Positions 8,142 to 18,600 of a stretch of 64,000 bases of DNA are shown one piece after another. How positions within the stretch are numbered: the first letter of the stretch is position 1; every line of letters begins with the position of its first letter. The position numbers were made by a program, and so were the translations under genes. This stretch comes from Halalkalicoccus tibetensis (GTDB lineage Archaea; Halobacteriota; Halobacteria; Halobacteriales; Halalkalicoccaceae): assembly GCF_037996645.1 (NCBI RefSeq), contig NZ_JBBMXV010000001.1, forward strand, positions 190,168 to 254,167, given 5' to 3'. The notes under the pieces were generated by a model. The model ran no database searches and had not been told where the DNA came from. It worked only from the letters and a program-made list of their open reading frames with translations.

Positions 8142-8472
8142 ACGCGATGCCCTCGTCCGTCACTCGTCGGACGAACGGATGGTCACACCGCTCCTCGAAT
8201 CGGCTGCGCTTTTGGGAGTGGACGCTGATCGCGACGTCGTGGTCGATCATGACTTCGTACGCGAGATCACGCAGTTCGTCCTCGGTCTCCCTTCGGTCCA
8301 CCTCGTCCGACAGCACGACGAACAGGTCCGCGTCCGAGTCCCGTCCCCTCGCCTCCCCGCGTGCGACGCTCCCGAACAGGTAGATGGATTCGATGCCTTC
8401 CGTTTCCCGCTCGTGAACTCGCTCAACGAACTCCTCGACCGCCGCCTCGTGGATCCCGTCGTCGGTGCTCAT
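8134..8472 (-). CDS. MNT-type nucleotidyltransferase (MntA-like antitoxin of a HEPN/MNT pair)
   Basis: A 112-residue minimal nucleotidyltransferase. It carries the family motif GSVARGEARGRDSDAD (G-S-x10-D-x-D) at about residues 34-49, with a third acidic residue in MIDHDVAISV. In characterised HepT/MntA systems this protein neutralises the HEPN RNase by adding AMP to a tyrosine near its active site. Here it is intact while the downstream HEPN gene is frameshifted. The pair sits on the minus strand between adk and the DUF106 gene, which run on the plus strand, so it looks like an insertion into a housekeeping block. Confidence 0.9.
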   Translation of the reverse strand: MSTDDGIHEAAVEEFVERVHERETEGIESIYLFGSVARGEARGRDSDADLFVVLSDEVDRRETEDELRDLAYEVMIDHDVAISVHSQKRSRFEERCDHPFVRRVTDEGIAYA

Positions 8473-8556
8473 GGCCCGATGTAGGCGTCCGAGTCGAATA
8501 AGTGTGCCCGGGTGGGAAGAACAGGTTGATTAGCCACGATTTCCTACCTCCGGCCA

Positions 8557-9465
8557 ATGGGACGAACCGCGGAGAAGGTACGGGACCTCATCGAGGAAAA
8601 CCCCGACATGGAGCACGCCATCGCGGTCGTGCTGCGCGAGGCGGACGGCGGCGAGGGGGAGGTCGAGTGGGCCGACGTTCGCGACGAGATCTCGAGCGGG
8701 CAGTGGGGCCGCCTGATCGAGAAGGGGATCCTCGTCGACGGGATCGAGGGCTTCGAGGTCCGCGACCCCGACGAGGTCGCGTCGGTCGTCGATCCCGACG
8801 GGACGAGCGGGTCGGCGCCGACGTCGAGCACCGGCGACGATGACGAGGACTCGAGCTGGACGAAATGGGACAAGATGGCCGCCGGCGGGGTGGCGCTGAC
8901 GTTCCTCGGCTACGCGTGGGGGCCCGCCCGGAGCGCGATTGGCGGGACGATGGACATCGTGATCGGCCCGATCAACGACGTCCTGCCCTTCTATGCCGTG
9001 ATCCTCATCCTCGCGCTGGTCACGGGGCTGTACTCCTCGCTGCTGCAGGCGAACCTGATGGACACCTCGAAGATGAGCGAGTATCAGGGCAAGATGAAGG
9101 AGATCCAGGAGAAACGCGAGCGCGCGAAGGAGCGCGGCGACGAGGAGGCGATGGAGCGCATCCAGCAGGAGCAGATGGAGGCGATGGGTGAGCAGATGGG
9201 GATGCTCAAGGAGCAGTTCCGCCCGATGGTCTGGATCATGCTCTTTACCATCCCCGTGTTCCTCTGGATGTACTGGATGATCTACGACGGCGACCTCTCG
9301 GCGCTGGGGACGATCACGTTCCCGCTTGCGGGCGAGATGGACACCTGGCGCTCCGGGCTGGTCGGCCCGATCCAGGCGTGGATCGTCTGGTACTTCGTCT
9401 GCTCGATGGCGTTCACCCAGCTCCTGCGCAAGGCGCTCAACGTCAGCACCACGCCGACGGGCTGA
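8557..9465 (+). CDS. DUF106 family membrane insertase (EMC3/TMCO1/YidC-like)
   Basis: Archaeal member of the Oxa1 superfamily, acting in insertion of membrane proteins. The 302-residue protein has an acidic soluble N-terminal extension (about 1-105), then helices near 110-128 and 138-160, a charged coiled-coil-like cytosolic hairpin (MSEYQGKMKEIQEKRERAKE, residues about 173-220), and two to three further helices (PMVWIMLFTIPVFLWMYWM; IQAWIVWYFVCSMAF). This topology with the long charged hairpin between helices is diagnostic. The gene usually sits between adk and cmk near secY in haloarchaea; here it is separated from adk by the MNT/HEPN pair. Confidence 0.93.
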   Translation: MGRTAEKVRDLIEENPDMEHAIAVVLREADGGEGEVEWADVRDEISSGQWGRLIEKGILVDGIEGFEVRDPDEVASVVDPDGTSGSAPTSSTGDDDEDSSWTKWDKMAAGGVALTFLGYAWGPARSAIGGTMDIVIGPINDVLPFYAVILILALVTGLYSSLLQANLMDTSKMSEYQGKMKEIQEKRERAKERGDEEAMERIQQEQMEAMGEQMGMLKEQFRPMVWIMLFTIPVFLWMYWMIYDGDLSALGTITFPLAGEMDTWRSGLVGPIQAWIVWYFVCSMAFTQLLRKALNVSTTPTG

Positions 9466-9506
9466 CGGATAGAAACTCCTTTTAGCGTTTCCCCGCGAGA
9501 GGGGAT

Positions 9507-10085
9507 ATGTTACTCACCGTCTCCGGCCCGCCGGGCAGCGGCAAGAGCACCGCCGCGACCGGCCTCTCCGCGGCGCTCGGCTACGAACACGTCAGCGGCG
9601 GCGACGTCTTTCGCGAGCTCGCCGCCGAGCGCGGCCTCTCGCTCGAGGAGTTCAACGCGCTCGCCGAGGAGGACGACACGATCGATCGCGACCTCGACCG
9701 TCGGCTGCGCGAGCTCGCAGAGACGCGTGAGGACCTCGTCCTCGAGTCCCGGCTCGCGGGCTGGATGGCCGCCGAACACGCCGACCTGCGGATCTGGCTC
9801 AACGCGCCCATCGAGGTCCGCGCCGAGCGGATCGCCGACCGCGAGGACAAGTCTGTCGAGCGGGCCGAGGAGGAGACCGTCACCCGCTCCGAGAGCGAGG
9901 CGCGTCGCTACGAGGAGTACTACGGCATCGACATCGGGGACCTCTCGATCTACGACCTGGCGGTCAACACCGCCCGCTGGGGGCCCGAGCCGACCACCGA
10001 CATGCTCGTCGCCGCCGCCGAGACCTACGAGCCCGCCGGCGACGAGGGCGCGTTCCCGGTGACCGACGTCCGCTACGAGTTCTGA
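9507..10085 (+). CDS. cmk: Cytidylate kinase (archaeal Cmk)
   Basis: Phosphorylates CMP/dCMP with ATP. A 192-residue protein starting [15 protein letters not shown], where GPPGSGKS is the P-loop at residues 7-14. GGDVFRE follows in the position of the substrate-binding motif, [13 protein letters not shown] is the archaeal Cmk signature, and [15 protein letters not shown] forms the LID-like helical part. The ATG at 9507 follows a TTTTAGC element and a GAGAGGGG purine stretch. Its TGA overlaps the ATG of truB by one base, so the two are cotranslated. Confidence 0.95.
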   Translation: MLLTVSGPPGSGKSTAATGLSAALGYEHVSGGDVFRELAAERGLSLEEFNALAEEDDTIDRDLDRRLRELAETREDLVLESRLAGWMAAEHADLRIWLNAPIEVRAERIADREDKSVERAEEETVTRSESEARRYEEYYGIDIGDLSIYDLAVNTARWGPEPTTDMLVAAAETYEPAGDEGAFPVTDVRYEF

Positions 10086-10954
10086 TGTGCCGCGACCCGC
10101 CCGAGGAGCGCGATCTCGAATCGCTCGCCGAGTTCGGCGTCGTCAACCTCGACAAGCCGCCCGGCCCCTCGGCCCACCAGGCCTCGGGCTGGCTGCGCGA
10201 CGCCCTCGACGTCGAGAAGGCCGCCCATGCCGGCACCCTCGACCCCAAGGTGACGGGCTGTCTCCCGACGCTGACCGGGACCGCGACCCGGCTCGCGCCC
10301 GCCTTCCTCGAAGGGGAGAAGGAGTACGTCGCCGTCCTGGAGCTCCACGGGCCGGCGCCGACGGACATCGAATCCGTGATCGGGGAGTTCGAGGGAGCGC
10401 TCTACCAGAAGCCGCCCAGAAAGAGCGCGGTCTCGCGGCGCCTCCGGGTGCGGACGGTCCACGAGCTCGACCTGCTCGAGGTCCGCGAGCGGAAGGCCCT
10501 GCTCCGGATCCGCTGTGAGAGCGGGACGTACATCAGAAAGCTCTGTCACGACCTCGGGCTCGCGCTGGGGACCGGCGCCCACATGGGCCACCTGCGCCGA
10601 ACCGCGACGACCCCCTTCGACGACGCCTCGCTGTGCTCGCTTCACGACCTGGTCGACGCGATCGCCTTCGCCGAGGAGGGCGACGAGGAGCCCCTTCGAG
10701 GGATCCTCGCGCCGGGCGAGCGCGCGCTCGTTCACCTCCCGCGGGTGACGATCGCCCCGAGCGCCGCCCGCGAAGTCGCGAACGGCGCGCAGGTCTACGC
10801 GCCGGGGGTCATCGATAGCGAGGGCGACCCCGACGAGGAGCCGCTGGTCGCCTGCTACACCCCCGACGGATCGGCGGTCTGTCTCGGTCGGCTCGTCGGC
10901 GACCCCGACGCGGATTCGGGTCGGGTCGTCGCCCTCGAGCGGGTGTTGGTCTGA
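10085..10954 (+). CDS. truB: Archaeal TruB/Cbf5 RNA pseudouridine synthase
   Basis: Catalytic subunit of archaeal H/ACA guide RNPs and of guide-independent tRNA U55 modification. The 289-residue protein has VVNLDKPPGPSAHQ (motif I), HAGTLDPKVTG with the catalytic Asp at about residue 52, RIRCESGTYIRKL and LCHDLG (motif III region), and a C-terminal PUA domain (about 210-289, ALVHLPRVTIAPSAAREV onward). Overlap with cmk gives operon coupling. Length is near the lower end for archaeal Cbf5, with no lysine-rich tail. The assignment is secure. Confidence 0.95.
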   Translation: MCRDPPEERDLESLAEFGVVNLDKPPGPSAHQASGWLRDALDVEKAAHAGTLDPKVTGCLPTLTGTATRLAPAFLEGEKEYVAVLELHGPAPTDIESVIGEFEGALYQKPPRKSAVSRRLRVRTVHELDLLEVRERKALLRIRCESGTYIRKLCHDLGLALGTGAHMGHLRRTATTPFDDASLCSLHDLVDAIAFAEEGDEEPLRGILAPGERALVHLPRVTIAPSAAREVANGAQVYAPGVIDSEGDPDEEPLVACYTPDGSAVCLGRLVGDPDADSGRVVALERVLV

Positions 10955-11022
10955 CCCGACGAGGCGAACCCGCCGGAGCGAAACGACACCCTTAATTGGT
11001 CGACGGGCGTTGTCCGAAACGC

Positions 11023-11093
11023 GGGACCGTGGGGTAGTGGTATCCTCTGCCGATGGGGTCGGTAGGACCTGAGTTCGACTCTCAGCGGTCCCA
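11023..11093 (+). tRNA. tRNA-Pro (anticodon GGG)
   Basis: Folds as a cloverleaf: acceptor GGGACCG (11023-11029) with CGGTCCC (11086-11092) and discriminator A at 11093; anticodon stem TGCCG/CGGTA around the loop ATGGGGT, giving anticodon GGG (proline, CCC/CCU); T-stem CTGAG/CTCAG around TTCGACT. CCA is not encoded, as is normal in archaea. A TTAATT box A lies about 27-32 nt upstream (10992-10997), and a short T-run (CTTTTC) follows immediately as a terminator. The D-stem is the weakest helix (about three pairs). Confidence 0.93.
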
Positions 11094-11323
11094 CTTTTCG
11101 AAGAAGAATGAAACGGGGAGCGAATAGCACGAGCGACCATGGTCCCATGTTCTACCGCGTCGCCAGACCGTGAGATCCCGTGACGAGTGAGTCCGCGAGC
11201 AGCGGGATTCACGGATAGGACCGGGTGTCGAGCCAGCAAGCCGCCGCTCGCGGAACTCCCCGAGGAACTGCTCGACGGACATGCCGGAGATTCGGGCGCC
11301 GGCGGCTTATATCCGGGCTTCGC
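11094..11323. other. Non-coding/uncertain region downstream of tRNA-Pro
   Basis: About 230 nt between the tRNA and the antiporter gene. On the minus strand a TATATAAG-like box near 11311-11317 sits about 28 nt before an ATG at 11282 that opens MSVEQFLGEFRERRLAG, but the reading frame then loses protein character and runs antisense into the tRNA. This could be a decayed gene with a surviving promoter and start. I find no copy of the tRNA 3' end here, so no attachment site for an integrated element. Confidence 0.3.
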
Positions 11324-13384
11324 CTACCGCAGCCGGAGGAACCGCCGGTCGTCCGCGCGCTCGGCGCTTGCCGGATAGACGACGACGAAGTCGCCGTCGA
11401 CCAGCGTCGAGATGCTCTTCGGGAGGGTCTGGAGCTGGGGATGCCAGCCGACCGTCCCCCGACGGGCGCTCAGACAGACCACGAGGTCCCGCGAGGAGAC
11501 GTCGTCGCGGAGCACCTCCAGAAGCGCCTTCCAGTCCTCGACGCCTTCGAACCCCGCGGCAATCTCCGGCTCGACGCCCTCGAAGAGTCGCTCGTATCGT
11601 CGGGGATCGTCGCCGACGACGACGCCGCGCACCCGGGTTCCGCTCCGGTCGGCGAGCGTCTTGACCGTGTGGACCGCCTCGCCGAAGCCCGCGTTGTGGG
11701 CGATCCCCGGCGGGAACAACACCACGAGCTCGCGGGCGGTCCCGAGGGGCTCGCGCACCCGCGAGACGAGCACCTGTTGGGTCGTCCGCCGGAGCACCTG
11801 GTCGATCACCTCGCCGAAGACCCGTTGTTCGCGCGAGCGCGCGCCGTCCCAACCGATGACGACCGTCGACGCGCGGTTCTCGACGGCCGCGTTGACGATC
11901 CCCGAGGCGACGTTGTAGTTGAGCCGCGTCCCCGACTTGAGGGGGACCTCCGCGCCCGAAGCGTACTCGGCGGTCCGGTCGAGCGTCGCCTCGGCGCGTG
12001 CCACCCGTGCGTCGGCGCCCTCGCCGGGTTCGACGACCGTGACCGCCCGGAGCGGGTCGCTCGCCCGCGGCTCGCGGATCGCGAGGGCCAGGTCCACGAG
12101 CCCCTCGGCGTTGTCCGAGTCATCGGCGAAGGGGATCAACAGCCGCTGTGCGCGATCGGCGGGGTCGTAGTCGCTCCGCTCGCCCGCGAGCGCGATCCGC
12201 TTGCCGGCCCGTTCCATGACCGCGGGGCTGATCACGCTGACCGCGAGGATCATCAGGACGACGGCGTTGACCATCTCCTGGTCGAAGCCGTCGATCCCGA
12301 CCTGGAAGCCGATGAGCACGATCGCGAGCGCCGCGGCGGCCTGGCCCAGCGAGAGCGCGAACATCCCCCGGACCTGATCGGCGCTGTAGCCGTAGAGCCG
12401 GCCGGCGATCCATGCCGCGGCGAACTTCGTCGCGAGGACGCTGACGATCAGCACGCCCGCGATCAGCAGCGTCCGGGGGCCCTCGGCGATCGCGCGGGCG
12501 TCGACGAGCATCCCCACCGACAGCAGGAAGAAGGGGATGAACAGCGCGTTGCCGACGAACTCGATGCGGTTCATCAGCGTCCCGTGGGCGGGGATCAGCC
12601 GGTTCAACACGAGTCCTGCCAGGAAGGCGCCGACGATGGGCTCGACGCCCGCGAGTTCGGCGAGGTACGCACAGACGAACAGGGTGCTCATCACGAACAG
12701 GAACTCGAAGTAGCTCTCCTCGTTGACCGTTCGGAAGAACCACGCGCCGATCCGGGGGACGAGGACCCAGACTCCGACGAAAAACAGCGTCAAGCCGACC
12801 CCCAGTTGCGCCCAGAACGCCGCGTCGAGCGCGCCCTCGGCGGACGCGACGACGATCGCGAGCACGAGCAGCGCGAGCGTGTCGGTGAGGATCGTCCCCC
12901 CGATCGTGGCGGTCATCGCCTCGTCGGTCGCGATCCCCAGCCGGTTGACGACCGGGTAGGCGAGCAGCGTGTGGGAGGCGAAGATCGACGCGAACAGCAG
13001 CGCGGCCGGTATCGAGAGCCCGAGGACGGCGACGCCGGCGACGGTCCCGACCGCCTGGGGAACGAGAAAGGAGAGCAGGCCGAAGACGACGCTGCGGTCG
13101 ACGCCCTCGAAGAAGCCGTCGAGGTCGATCTCGAGGCCCGCGACGAACATCAGGTAGATCAGCCCGACCTCGCCCAGCAGGACGATCGTCGCGTCGCGCT
13201 CGAGGACGCCCAGCGCGTTCGGGCCGATGGCCGCCCCGACGAGGATGATCCCGACGATGCCGGGCAGGCGGTAGCGCCCGAACAACAACGGGGCGACCAG
13301 GAAGGCGATCATCGCGAGCGCGAAGATCAACACGGGGTCCGAGACGGGCAGCTCGGCGACGGCCGGTCGGCTCACCGCGTCCAT
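11324..13384 (-). CDS. Kef-type CPA2 cation/proton antiporter with cytoplasmic UspA-like domains
   Basis: A 686-residue protein. Residues about 15-395 are a monovalent cation:proton antiporter-2 domain with about 12-13 helices ([52 protein letters not shown]). Residues about 405-686 are soluble and look like tandem UspA-type nucleotide-binding folds ([51 protein letters not shown]). Such domains gate ion flux in related transporters. It probably exchanges K+ or Na+ for H+, important for a salt-in organism. It is unlinked to its neighbours. Family secure, ion specificity unknown. Confidence 0.93.
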   Translation of the reverse strand: MDAVSRPAVAELPVSDPVLIFALAMIAFLVAPLLFGRYRLPGIVGIILVGAAIGPNALGVLERDATIVLLGEVGLIYLMFVAGLEIDLDGFFEGVDRSVVFGLLSFLVPQAVGTVAGVAVLGLSIPAALLFASIFASHTLLAYPVVNRLGIATDEAMTATIGGTILTDTLALLVLAIVVASAEGALDAAFWAQLGVGLTLFFVGVWVLVPRIGAWFFRTVNEESYFEFLFVMSTLFVCAYLAELAGVEPIVGAFLAGLVLNRLIPAHGTLMNRIEFVGNALFIPFFLLSVGMLVDARAIAEGPRTLLIAGVLIVSVLATKFAAAWIAGRLYGYSADQVRGMFALSLGQAAAALAIVLIGFQVGIDGFDQEMVNAVVLMILAVSVISPAVMERAGKRIALAGERSDYDPADRAQRLLIPFADDSDNAEGLVDLALAIREPRASDPLRAVTVVEPGEGADARVARAEATLDRTAEYASGAEVPLKSGTRLNYNVASGIVNAAVENRASTVVIGWDGARSREQRVFGEVIDQVLRRTTQQVLVSRVREPLGTARELVVLFPPGIAHNAGFGEAVHTVKTLADRSGTRVRGVVVGDDPRRYERLFEGVEPEIAAGFEGVEDWKALLEVLRDDVSSRDLVVCLSARRGTVGWHPQLQTLPKSISTLVDGDFVVVYPASAERADDRRFLRLR

Positions 13385-13529
13385 CGGCTCCTACCCGCCT
13401 CTCGTCGTGTATCGATCGACCACATCGGGGACTCGTACCGGAGTTGGGTTCCGCCAGCCGCATAAAGCCAGCCGATCCCGCCGACGGGACCGGCGACGGG
13501 TTGATGGCGATCCGGTCCTACCCGATCGC

Positions 13530-13691
13530 ATGGACAAACGGTCGCTCGCATTGTCGCTTCTCCTGCTCGGCCTCGCGTTCGTCGGCGCGGTCCACACGGT
13601 CGCCGACTTCGCCTACGGTACCGGCCTCTCGGGGATCGGGATCGCCCTCGTCGGCGCCGCGCTGGCGGGACTCGTACTCGTGAACCGCTGA
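13530..13691 (+). CDS. Small two-helix membrane protein
   Basis: A 53-residue protein starting at the ATG at 13530 (MDKRSLALSLLLLGLAFVG). It has two hydrophobic helices, about 5-25 and 34-51, separated by a short loop (DFAYGTGLS), and a single C-terminal Arg. The composition is too regular to be a chance frame. It lies between the divergent Kef-type gene and convergent ilvD. I know no function; small membrane proteins of this shape are common and mostly uncharacterised in haloarchaea. Confidence 0.65.
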   Translation: MDKRSLALSLLLLGLAFVGAVHTVADFAYGTGLSGIGIALVGAALAGLVLVNR

Positions 13692-13731
13692 CTCACCTCC
13701 GCTGGGGTCCGCCGCACCGAACACCGCCCGC

Positions 13732-15483
13732 CTATTCCTGCTTCGCGCCGGGGTTCGTCACTGCGCCGTTGGCCGCCGAGCCGAACGCCGCGCCGTACTT
13801 CGCGAGCACGCCGGTCGTGTACTGGGGTTCCGCACGCTCCCACTTCTCGAGGCGATCCTCGAGTTCGCCGTCGCTCACGTCGACCGAGAGGGTTCGCTCG
13901 GGGATGTCCACGGTAACCGTGTCGCCCTCCTCGACCAGCCCGATGGGGCCGCCGTCGGCCGCCTCGGGCGCGACGTGCCCGATCATCGGGCCGCGAGTCG
14001 CACCCGAAAAGCGGCCGTCGGTGAGCAGCGCCACGTCGTCCTCGTGGCCCTGGCCGACGACGGCGGCGGTGACGCCGAGCATCTCACGCATGCCGGGCCC
14101 GCCGCGGGGCCCCTCGTTTCGGATGACGAGCACGTCGCCCGAGGAGATGTACCCCTCCTGGACGTACTCCATGGCGTCCTCCTCGTTCTCGAACACTCTG
14201 GCAGGACCCTCGTGGTGGAACTTGTCGTCGCCGGTGACTTTGAGGACCGCGCCGTCGGGCGCGAGATTACCGGTCAAGATCTTGATCGCGCCCTCCTCTT
14301 GGTAGGGATCGTCGACGGTGTAGATGAAGTCGGCGTCGACCGCGTCGTCCTCCGGGATCTCTCCCGCCTCCTCCAGATGGTCGAGCTCCTCCTCGACCGT
14401 GCGCCCGGTGACGGTCATCGCGTCGCCGTGGACGTGGCCCGCCTCGAGCAGCCGGCGCATCACGACCGGGACGCCGCCCTGCTCCCAGAGGTCCTTCATC
14501 ACGCGGGTACCGCCGGGCTGGAGGTTCGCGATCTTCGGCGTTCTCCGCGAGATCTCGTCGAACTCCTCGATCTCGAGGTCGATGCCGGCCTCGGCGGCCA
14601 TCGCCAGCAGGTGGAGCACGGCATTGGTCGAGCCGCCCATCGCGACCTGCACGGCGATGGCGTTCTCGAAGCTCTCCTTCGAGAGGATCTCCGAGGGGGT
14701 GCGGTCTGCCTCGACGCAGTCGAGCGCGAGCTCGCCGGCCTCGCGGGCGATCTCGTAGCGCTCGTCGGTCTCGGCGGGCGCGCCCGCGCTCCCGAGGGGC
14801 GCGAGCCCGATCGCCTCGCTGATCGAGGCCATCGTGTTCGCGGTGAACATCCCGCCACACGAGCCCGCGCCGGGGCAGGCGTCGTGTTCCATCTCGACCA
14901 GCTCGTCCTCGCTCATCTCGCCGGAGCTCACCGCGCCGACCCCTTCGAAGACGTTTTGCACTGTGATGTCGCGACCCTCGTGCTCGCCGGGCATGATCGA
15001 ACCGCCGTAGAGGAAGACGCTCGGGAGATCGGTACGAATGGCGGCCATCATCATCCCCGGCAGGTTCTTATCGCAGCCCGCGACGGTCACCAGCGCGTCC
15101 ATCTTCTCGCCGAAGGCGACCAGCTCGACCGAATCGGCGATCACTTCTCGGGAGATCAGGCTGGCCTTCATCCCCTCGTGGCCCATCGAGATCGCGTCGG
15201 AGATGGTGATCGTGCCGAACTCGATGGGCATGCCCTCCGCCCCGTCGACGCCCTCGATCGCGCTATCGGCCACGTCGCCCAGGTGGACGTTACACGGCGT
15301 GATGTCCGCCGCCGGGTTGGCGACCCCGACCATCGGCGAGGAGAGGTCCCGGTCGTCGTAGCCCATCGCGCGGAACATCGCGCGGTGGGGCGCGCGTTCC
15401 GGCCCCTCCGTCACCTCGCGACTCGGCAGGTCCTCGCGTTTCTCACCGCCCTCGCGCCGACGTTGCTGTGGCGTGTTACTCAT
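13732..15483 (-). CDS. ilvD: Dihydroxy-acid dehydratase
   Basis: Branched-chain amino acid biosynthesis: dehydrates 2,3-dihydroxy-isovalerate and 2,3-dihydroxy-3-methylvalerate to 2-keto acids using an Fe-S cluster. The 583-residue protein contains [12 protein letters not shown] and [19 protein letters not shown], which include the cluster cysteines and IlvD/Edd signature 1, and signature 2 toward the C-terminus ([20 protein letters not shown]). Length is typical. I use the ATG at 15483 rather than the in-frame GTG at 15489. It is divergent from the GH97 gene. A role on sugar acids is conceivable in IlvD/EDD paralogues, but the signatures fit IlvD. Confidence 0.95.
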   Translation of the reverse strand: MSNTPQQRRREGGEKREDLPSREVTEGPERAPHRAMFRAMGYDDRDLSSPMVGVANPAADITPCNVHLGDVADSAIEGVDGAEGMPIEFGTITISDAISMGHEGMKASLISREVIADSVELVAFGEKMDALVTVAGCDKNLPGMMMAAIRTDLPSVFLYGGSIMPGEHEGRDITVQNVFEGVGAVSSGEMSEDELVEMEHDACPGAGSCGGMFTANTMASISEAIGLAPLGSAGAPAETDERYEIAREAGELALDCVEADRTPSEILSKESFENAIAVQVAMGGSTNAVLHLLAMAAEAGIDLEIEEFDEISRRTPKIANLQPGGTRVMKDLWEQGGVPVVMRRLLEAGHVHGDAMTVTGRTVEEELDHLEEAGEIPEDDAVDADFIYTVDDPYQEEGAIKILTGNLAPDGAVLKVTGDDKFHHEGPARVFENEEDAMEYVQEGYISSGDVLVIRNEGPRGGPGMREMLGVTAAVVGQGHEDDVALLTDGRFSGATRGPMIGHVAPEAADGGPIGLVEEGDTVTVDIPERTLSVDVSDGELEDRLEKWERAEPQYTTGVLAKYGAAFGSAANGAVTNPGAKQE

Positions 15484-15580
15484 ATTCACTCGGCGGGTGT
15501 GGAGGGATTAATAGCTGCCGATGGGGTAGCCGATCCCGCGTCGCGGCCGATGGCGAAATCCCCTATTCATATCCCAGACG

Positions 15581-15605
15581 ACAGCTGTGATTAAGTTTAT
15601 TAATC
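15581..15605. promoter_or_regulatory. Promoter region of the GH97 gene with inverted repeats
   Basis: ACAGCTGT at 15581-15588 is an 8-bp palindrome. Immediately after, GATTAAGTTTATTAATC (15589-15605) has perfect 6-bp arms around a 5-nt spacer and contains the TATA-like TTTATTAA about 25-35 nt before the GH97 ATG at 15630. An operator placed over a TATA box would give repression, fitting substrate-induced expression of a secreted glycosidase. The binding protein is not identified. Confidence 0.45.
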
Positions 15606-15629
15606 GTGCGGTTCGATTCCAACTCGAAA

Positions 15630-18600
15630 ATGAGTGAAAAACGATTTCAGCAGGGCTACGAGGGCTCGAGCCGACGTGGCTTCCTCGGCGGGGTCGGGGC
15701 GCTCGTCGCCGCGGCCGCCTACAGCCGGGATGTACCCGCCGCGGTGGCCGCACGGGTCACGAACGAGGAGGACGACGCCGTCCAGCGCGTCGAGTCGCCC
15801 GACGGCTCGATCTCGGTGACGGTCGATGTCTCGAACGGCGTTCCGAGCTACGAGGTCGTCTGCGACGGGACGACCCGGATCGGCCCCTCGACGCTGGGCT
15901 TCGATTTCCGAAACCAGCCGGCGTTCGGCGCCTCGGTGGAGGGTGAGGACGGGGCCACCCTCGAGGTGACCGGTAGCGAGCGCGAGTCGGCCACCGAGGA
16001 GTGGGAGCCCGTCTGGGGCGACTTCGAGCAGGTCTCAGCCGACTACGAGTCGCTGATCGTCGGGCTGGAGGAGGTCGAGGGATCGGGCCGGTCGGCCAAC
16101 TTGGAGGTCCGGGTCTTCGACGACGGCCTGGGCTTTCGCGTGGTCCTCGATGAGGAATTCGCGAGCAATTCGGACAGAGCGATCGTCACGAGCGAGAACA
16201 CCAGCTTCGACTTCGACGGCGACCACACCGCGTGGTGGATCCGAAACGAGGTCACCAACCCGCGGTTCGAACAGGAGTACACCGAGTCGCCGCTCTCGGA
16301 AATTCCCGGCGGCACCCGCGAGACCCGACCGACCGGAACCGAACTCAGAAACGGGGTGCACACGCCGCTGACCGTCGACGCCGAGGACGTCTACCTGAGC
16401 GTCCACGAGTCGAACCTCGACGACTACGCCGCGGCGACGCTCGCGCCCCGTTCGGAGGACGGGGGAACCAGGTTCACGACCGAGCTCACGCCCCTGCCCG
16501 ACGGGTCGAAGGTCTCCCTCGAACTTCCGAACGCGACCCCGTGGCGGACGATCCAGGTCGGCTCGACCCCGGGCGACCTGATCGAGTCCCAGCTGATCCC
16601 CCTTCTAGCCGACCCGCTCGAGGAGTCGGCCCTGCCGACCGTCGACGGGGAACCCGACACGGACTGGATCGTTCCCAGGAAATACGTCGGGATCTGGTGG
16701 ACGATGATCGCCGGCTCCGCGAACTGGGAGTACCGCCCCGACGACTCCTTCGAGAGCCCGGAGGAGGCGGCCGGATACATCCACGGCGCTCGGACGGAAC
16801 GGATGAAACGGTACATGCGGTTCGCCGACGAGAACGGCATCGACAGCGTGCTCGTCGAGGGCTGGAACGAGGGCTGGGACACCTACCCCGGCGACGGCTC
16901 CGGACTCGAGTTCGGCGTCGACGACTCCTATCCGGACTTCGACGTCCGGGAGGTCGCCGAGTTCGGCGCCGACCTCGACGGGGTCGAGATGACGATGCAC
17001 AACGAGACGGCGGGGAACCTCCCGAACTACGAGGACCAGATCCTGAACGACGACGTCTTCGAGCAGTACGAGGACGTGGGGATCCACTCGATCAAGAACG
17101 GCTACGTCTCGGATCCGGGGCTGGGGATCGACGGTGACGGCTCCGAGCCGACCCACAACCAGCACAACCAGCTCGCGGTCAACCACCACCGGCTCGTGAT
17201 CCGGGAGGCCGCGGCCAACCGCCAGCTGCTCGAGATCCACGAAGGGATCAAGCCGACCGGCGAGCTGCGCACCTACCCCAACGTCGCGAACCGCGAGGTC
17301 GTCACCGCCCAGGAGTTCGACGGCTTCGACCAGCTGAGTTCGAACGTCGGACGGGAGCACCACGTCACGATCCCGTTCACGCGGAACCTCGCGGGGCCGG
17401 TGAGCTACCAGCCCGGTATCTTCGACATCACGTTCAACGACGACCGGGGCGATCAGGTCCAGACGACGCGGGCCAAACAGCTCGCGATGTACCCGAACTA
17501 CCTCAGCGGACTGCAGATGGCCGCCGACAGGATGGAGGCGTACGTCAGCAGCGAGTTCGAGGTCGGCGAGCTCCTCCAAGCCGCGTCGGGCGAGCTCGAC
17601 GGTATGATCACGCTCGACGAGTGGCGAAACGCCTTCGGAACGAACGCCGTCGCGGTCGATCCCAACCGCGTTCCAAGCGGGTCGTCGGTCTCCTTTACCG
17701 TGCGGGACGTCGAGTCGGCGGGCGCCTACGACCTCCATCTCCGCTACGCGAGCGCACCCGAGGACAACGCCGAGCGCGTGATCGAGGCCGGCGGACCGCG
17801 GGCGACCCTCCGTGTCGACGACGGCTCCGAAACGATCGAGCCCGAGTTCACCGACTACTGGGACGAGTGGGAGGTGTTCACGACCGAGGTCGAACTCGAG
17901 GCCGGCGACAACGAGATCGCGATCGAGCTGAACTACGACGCCGGCGAGACCTTCGAGGGCGACGTTGGCGGGTTTAATCTCAACACGATCGCCGTCACCG
18001 AGGTCGGCGAGGACTCACCGGTTCCGGCCGAGTACGAGGGCTACACGCCCGAGAACGAGAACTTCGACGCGGAGCCGGAGTTCGCGTTCATCGAGGAGGT
18101 GCCGATGGACTGGGACGAGACCCGCGTTGTCGAGTCGCAGGTCGGCGAGTACGTCGCTACGGCCCGACGGTCGGGCGAGAAGTGGTATGTCGGCGCGATG
18201 ACCGACGGGAACGGGCGCGCGATCGATGTCCCCCTAGAGTTCCTCGCGCCCGGTAAGTCGGGTGGCGCCGGGCAGGGCAACCGCCAGGGACCGAACTACG
18301 TCGCCGAGATCTACTCCGACGAGGTCGGCGCCGGCGTCGATAGCGATCCCACCGGCGTGCGGATCGACGAGGCGATCGTGAACCCGAGCACGACCCTGCT
18401 CGCTTCGATGGCGCCGAGCGGCGGGACGGCGGTCCGACTCCGCCGGGCCCGCGGCGGCGAGATCAACGAGCTCCCCGACTACGAGCGCCCCGAACAGGAG
18501 CTCGCCTACTCGGTCGATTCGGAGGCCGGCCTCGGCGAGCCCGTCGTCTCCGCCACCGGCTCGAACGACTCCGCGTTCGTCGGCGGGACGACCGTCGAGA

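Noticed and set aside
11023-11323. Attachment site of an integrated element at tRNA-Pro
   Set aside because: No repeat of the tRNA 3' end was visible downstream and no integrase gene is nearby.
11225-13465. A 746-residue open frame on the plus strand
   Set aside because: It is the antisense mirror of the Kef-type antiporter; the composition (Arg, Asp, Gln, His, no hydrophobic core) is typical of the opposite strand of a high-GC gene.
13975-15594. Plus-strand frame of 539 codons opposite ilvD
   Set aside because: Antisense shadow; ilvD has the full cluster and signature motifs.
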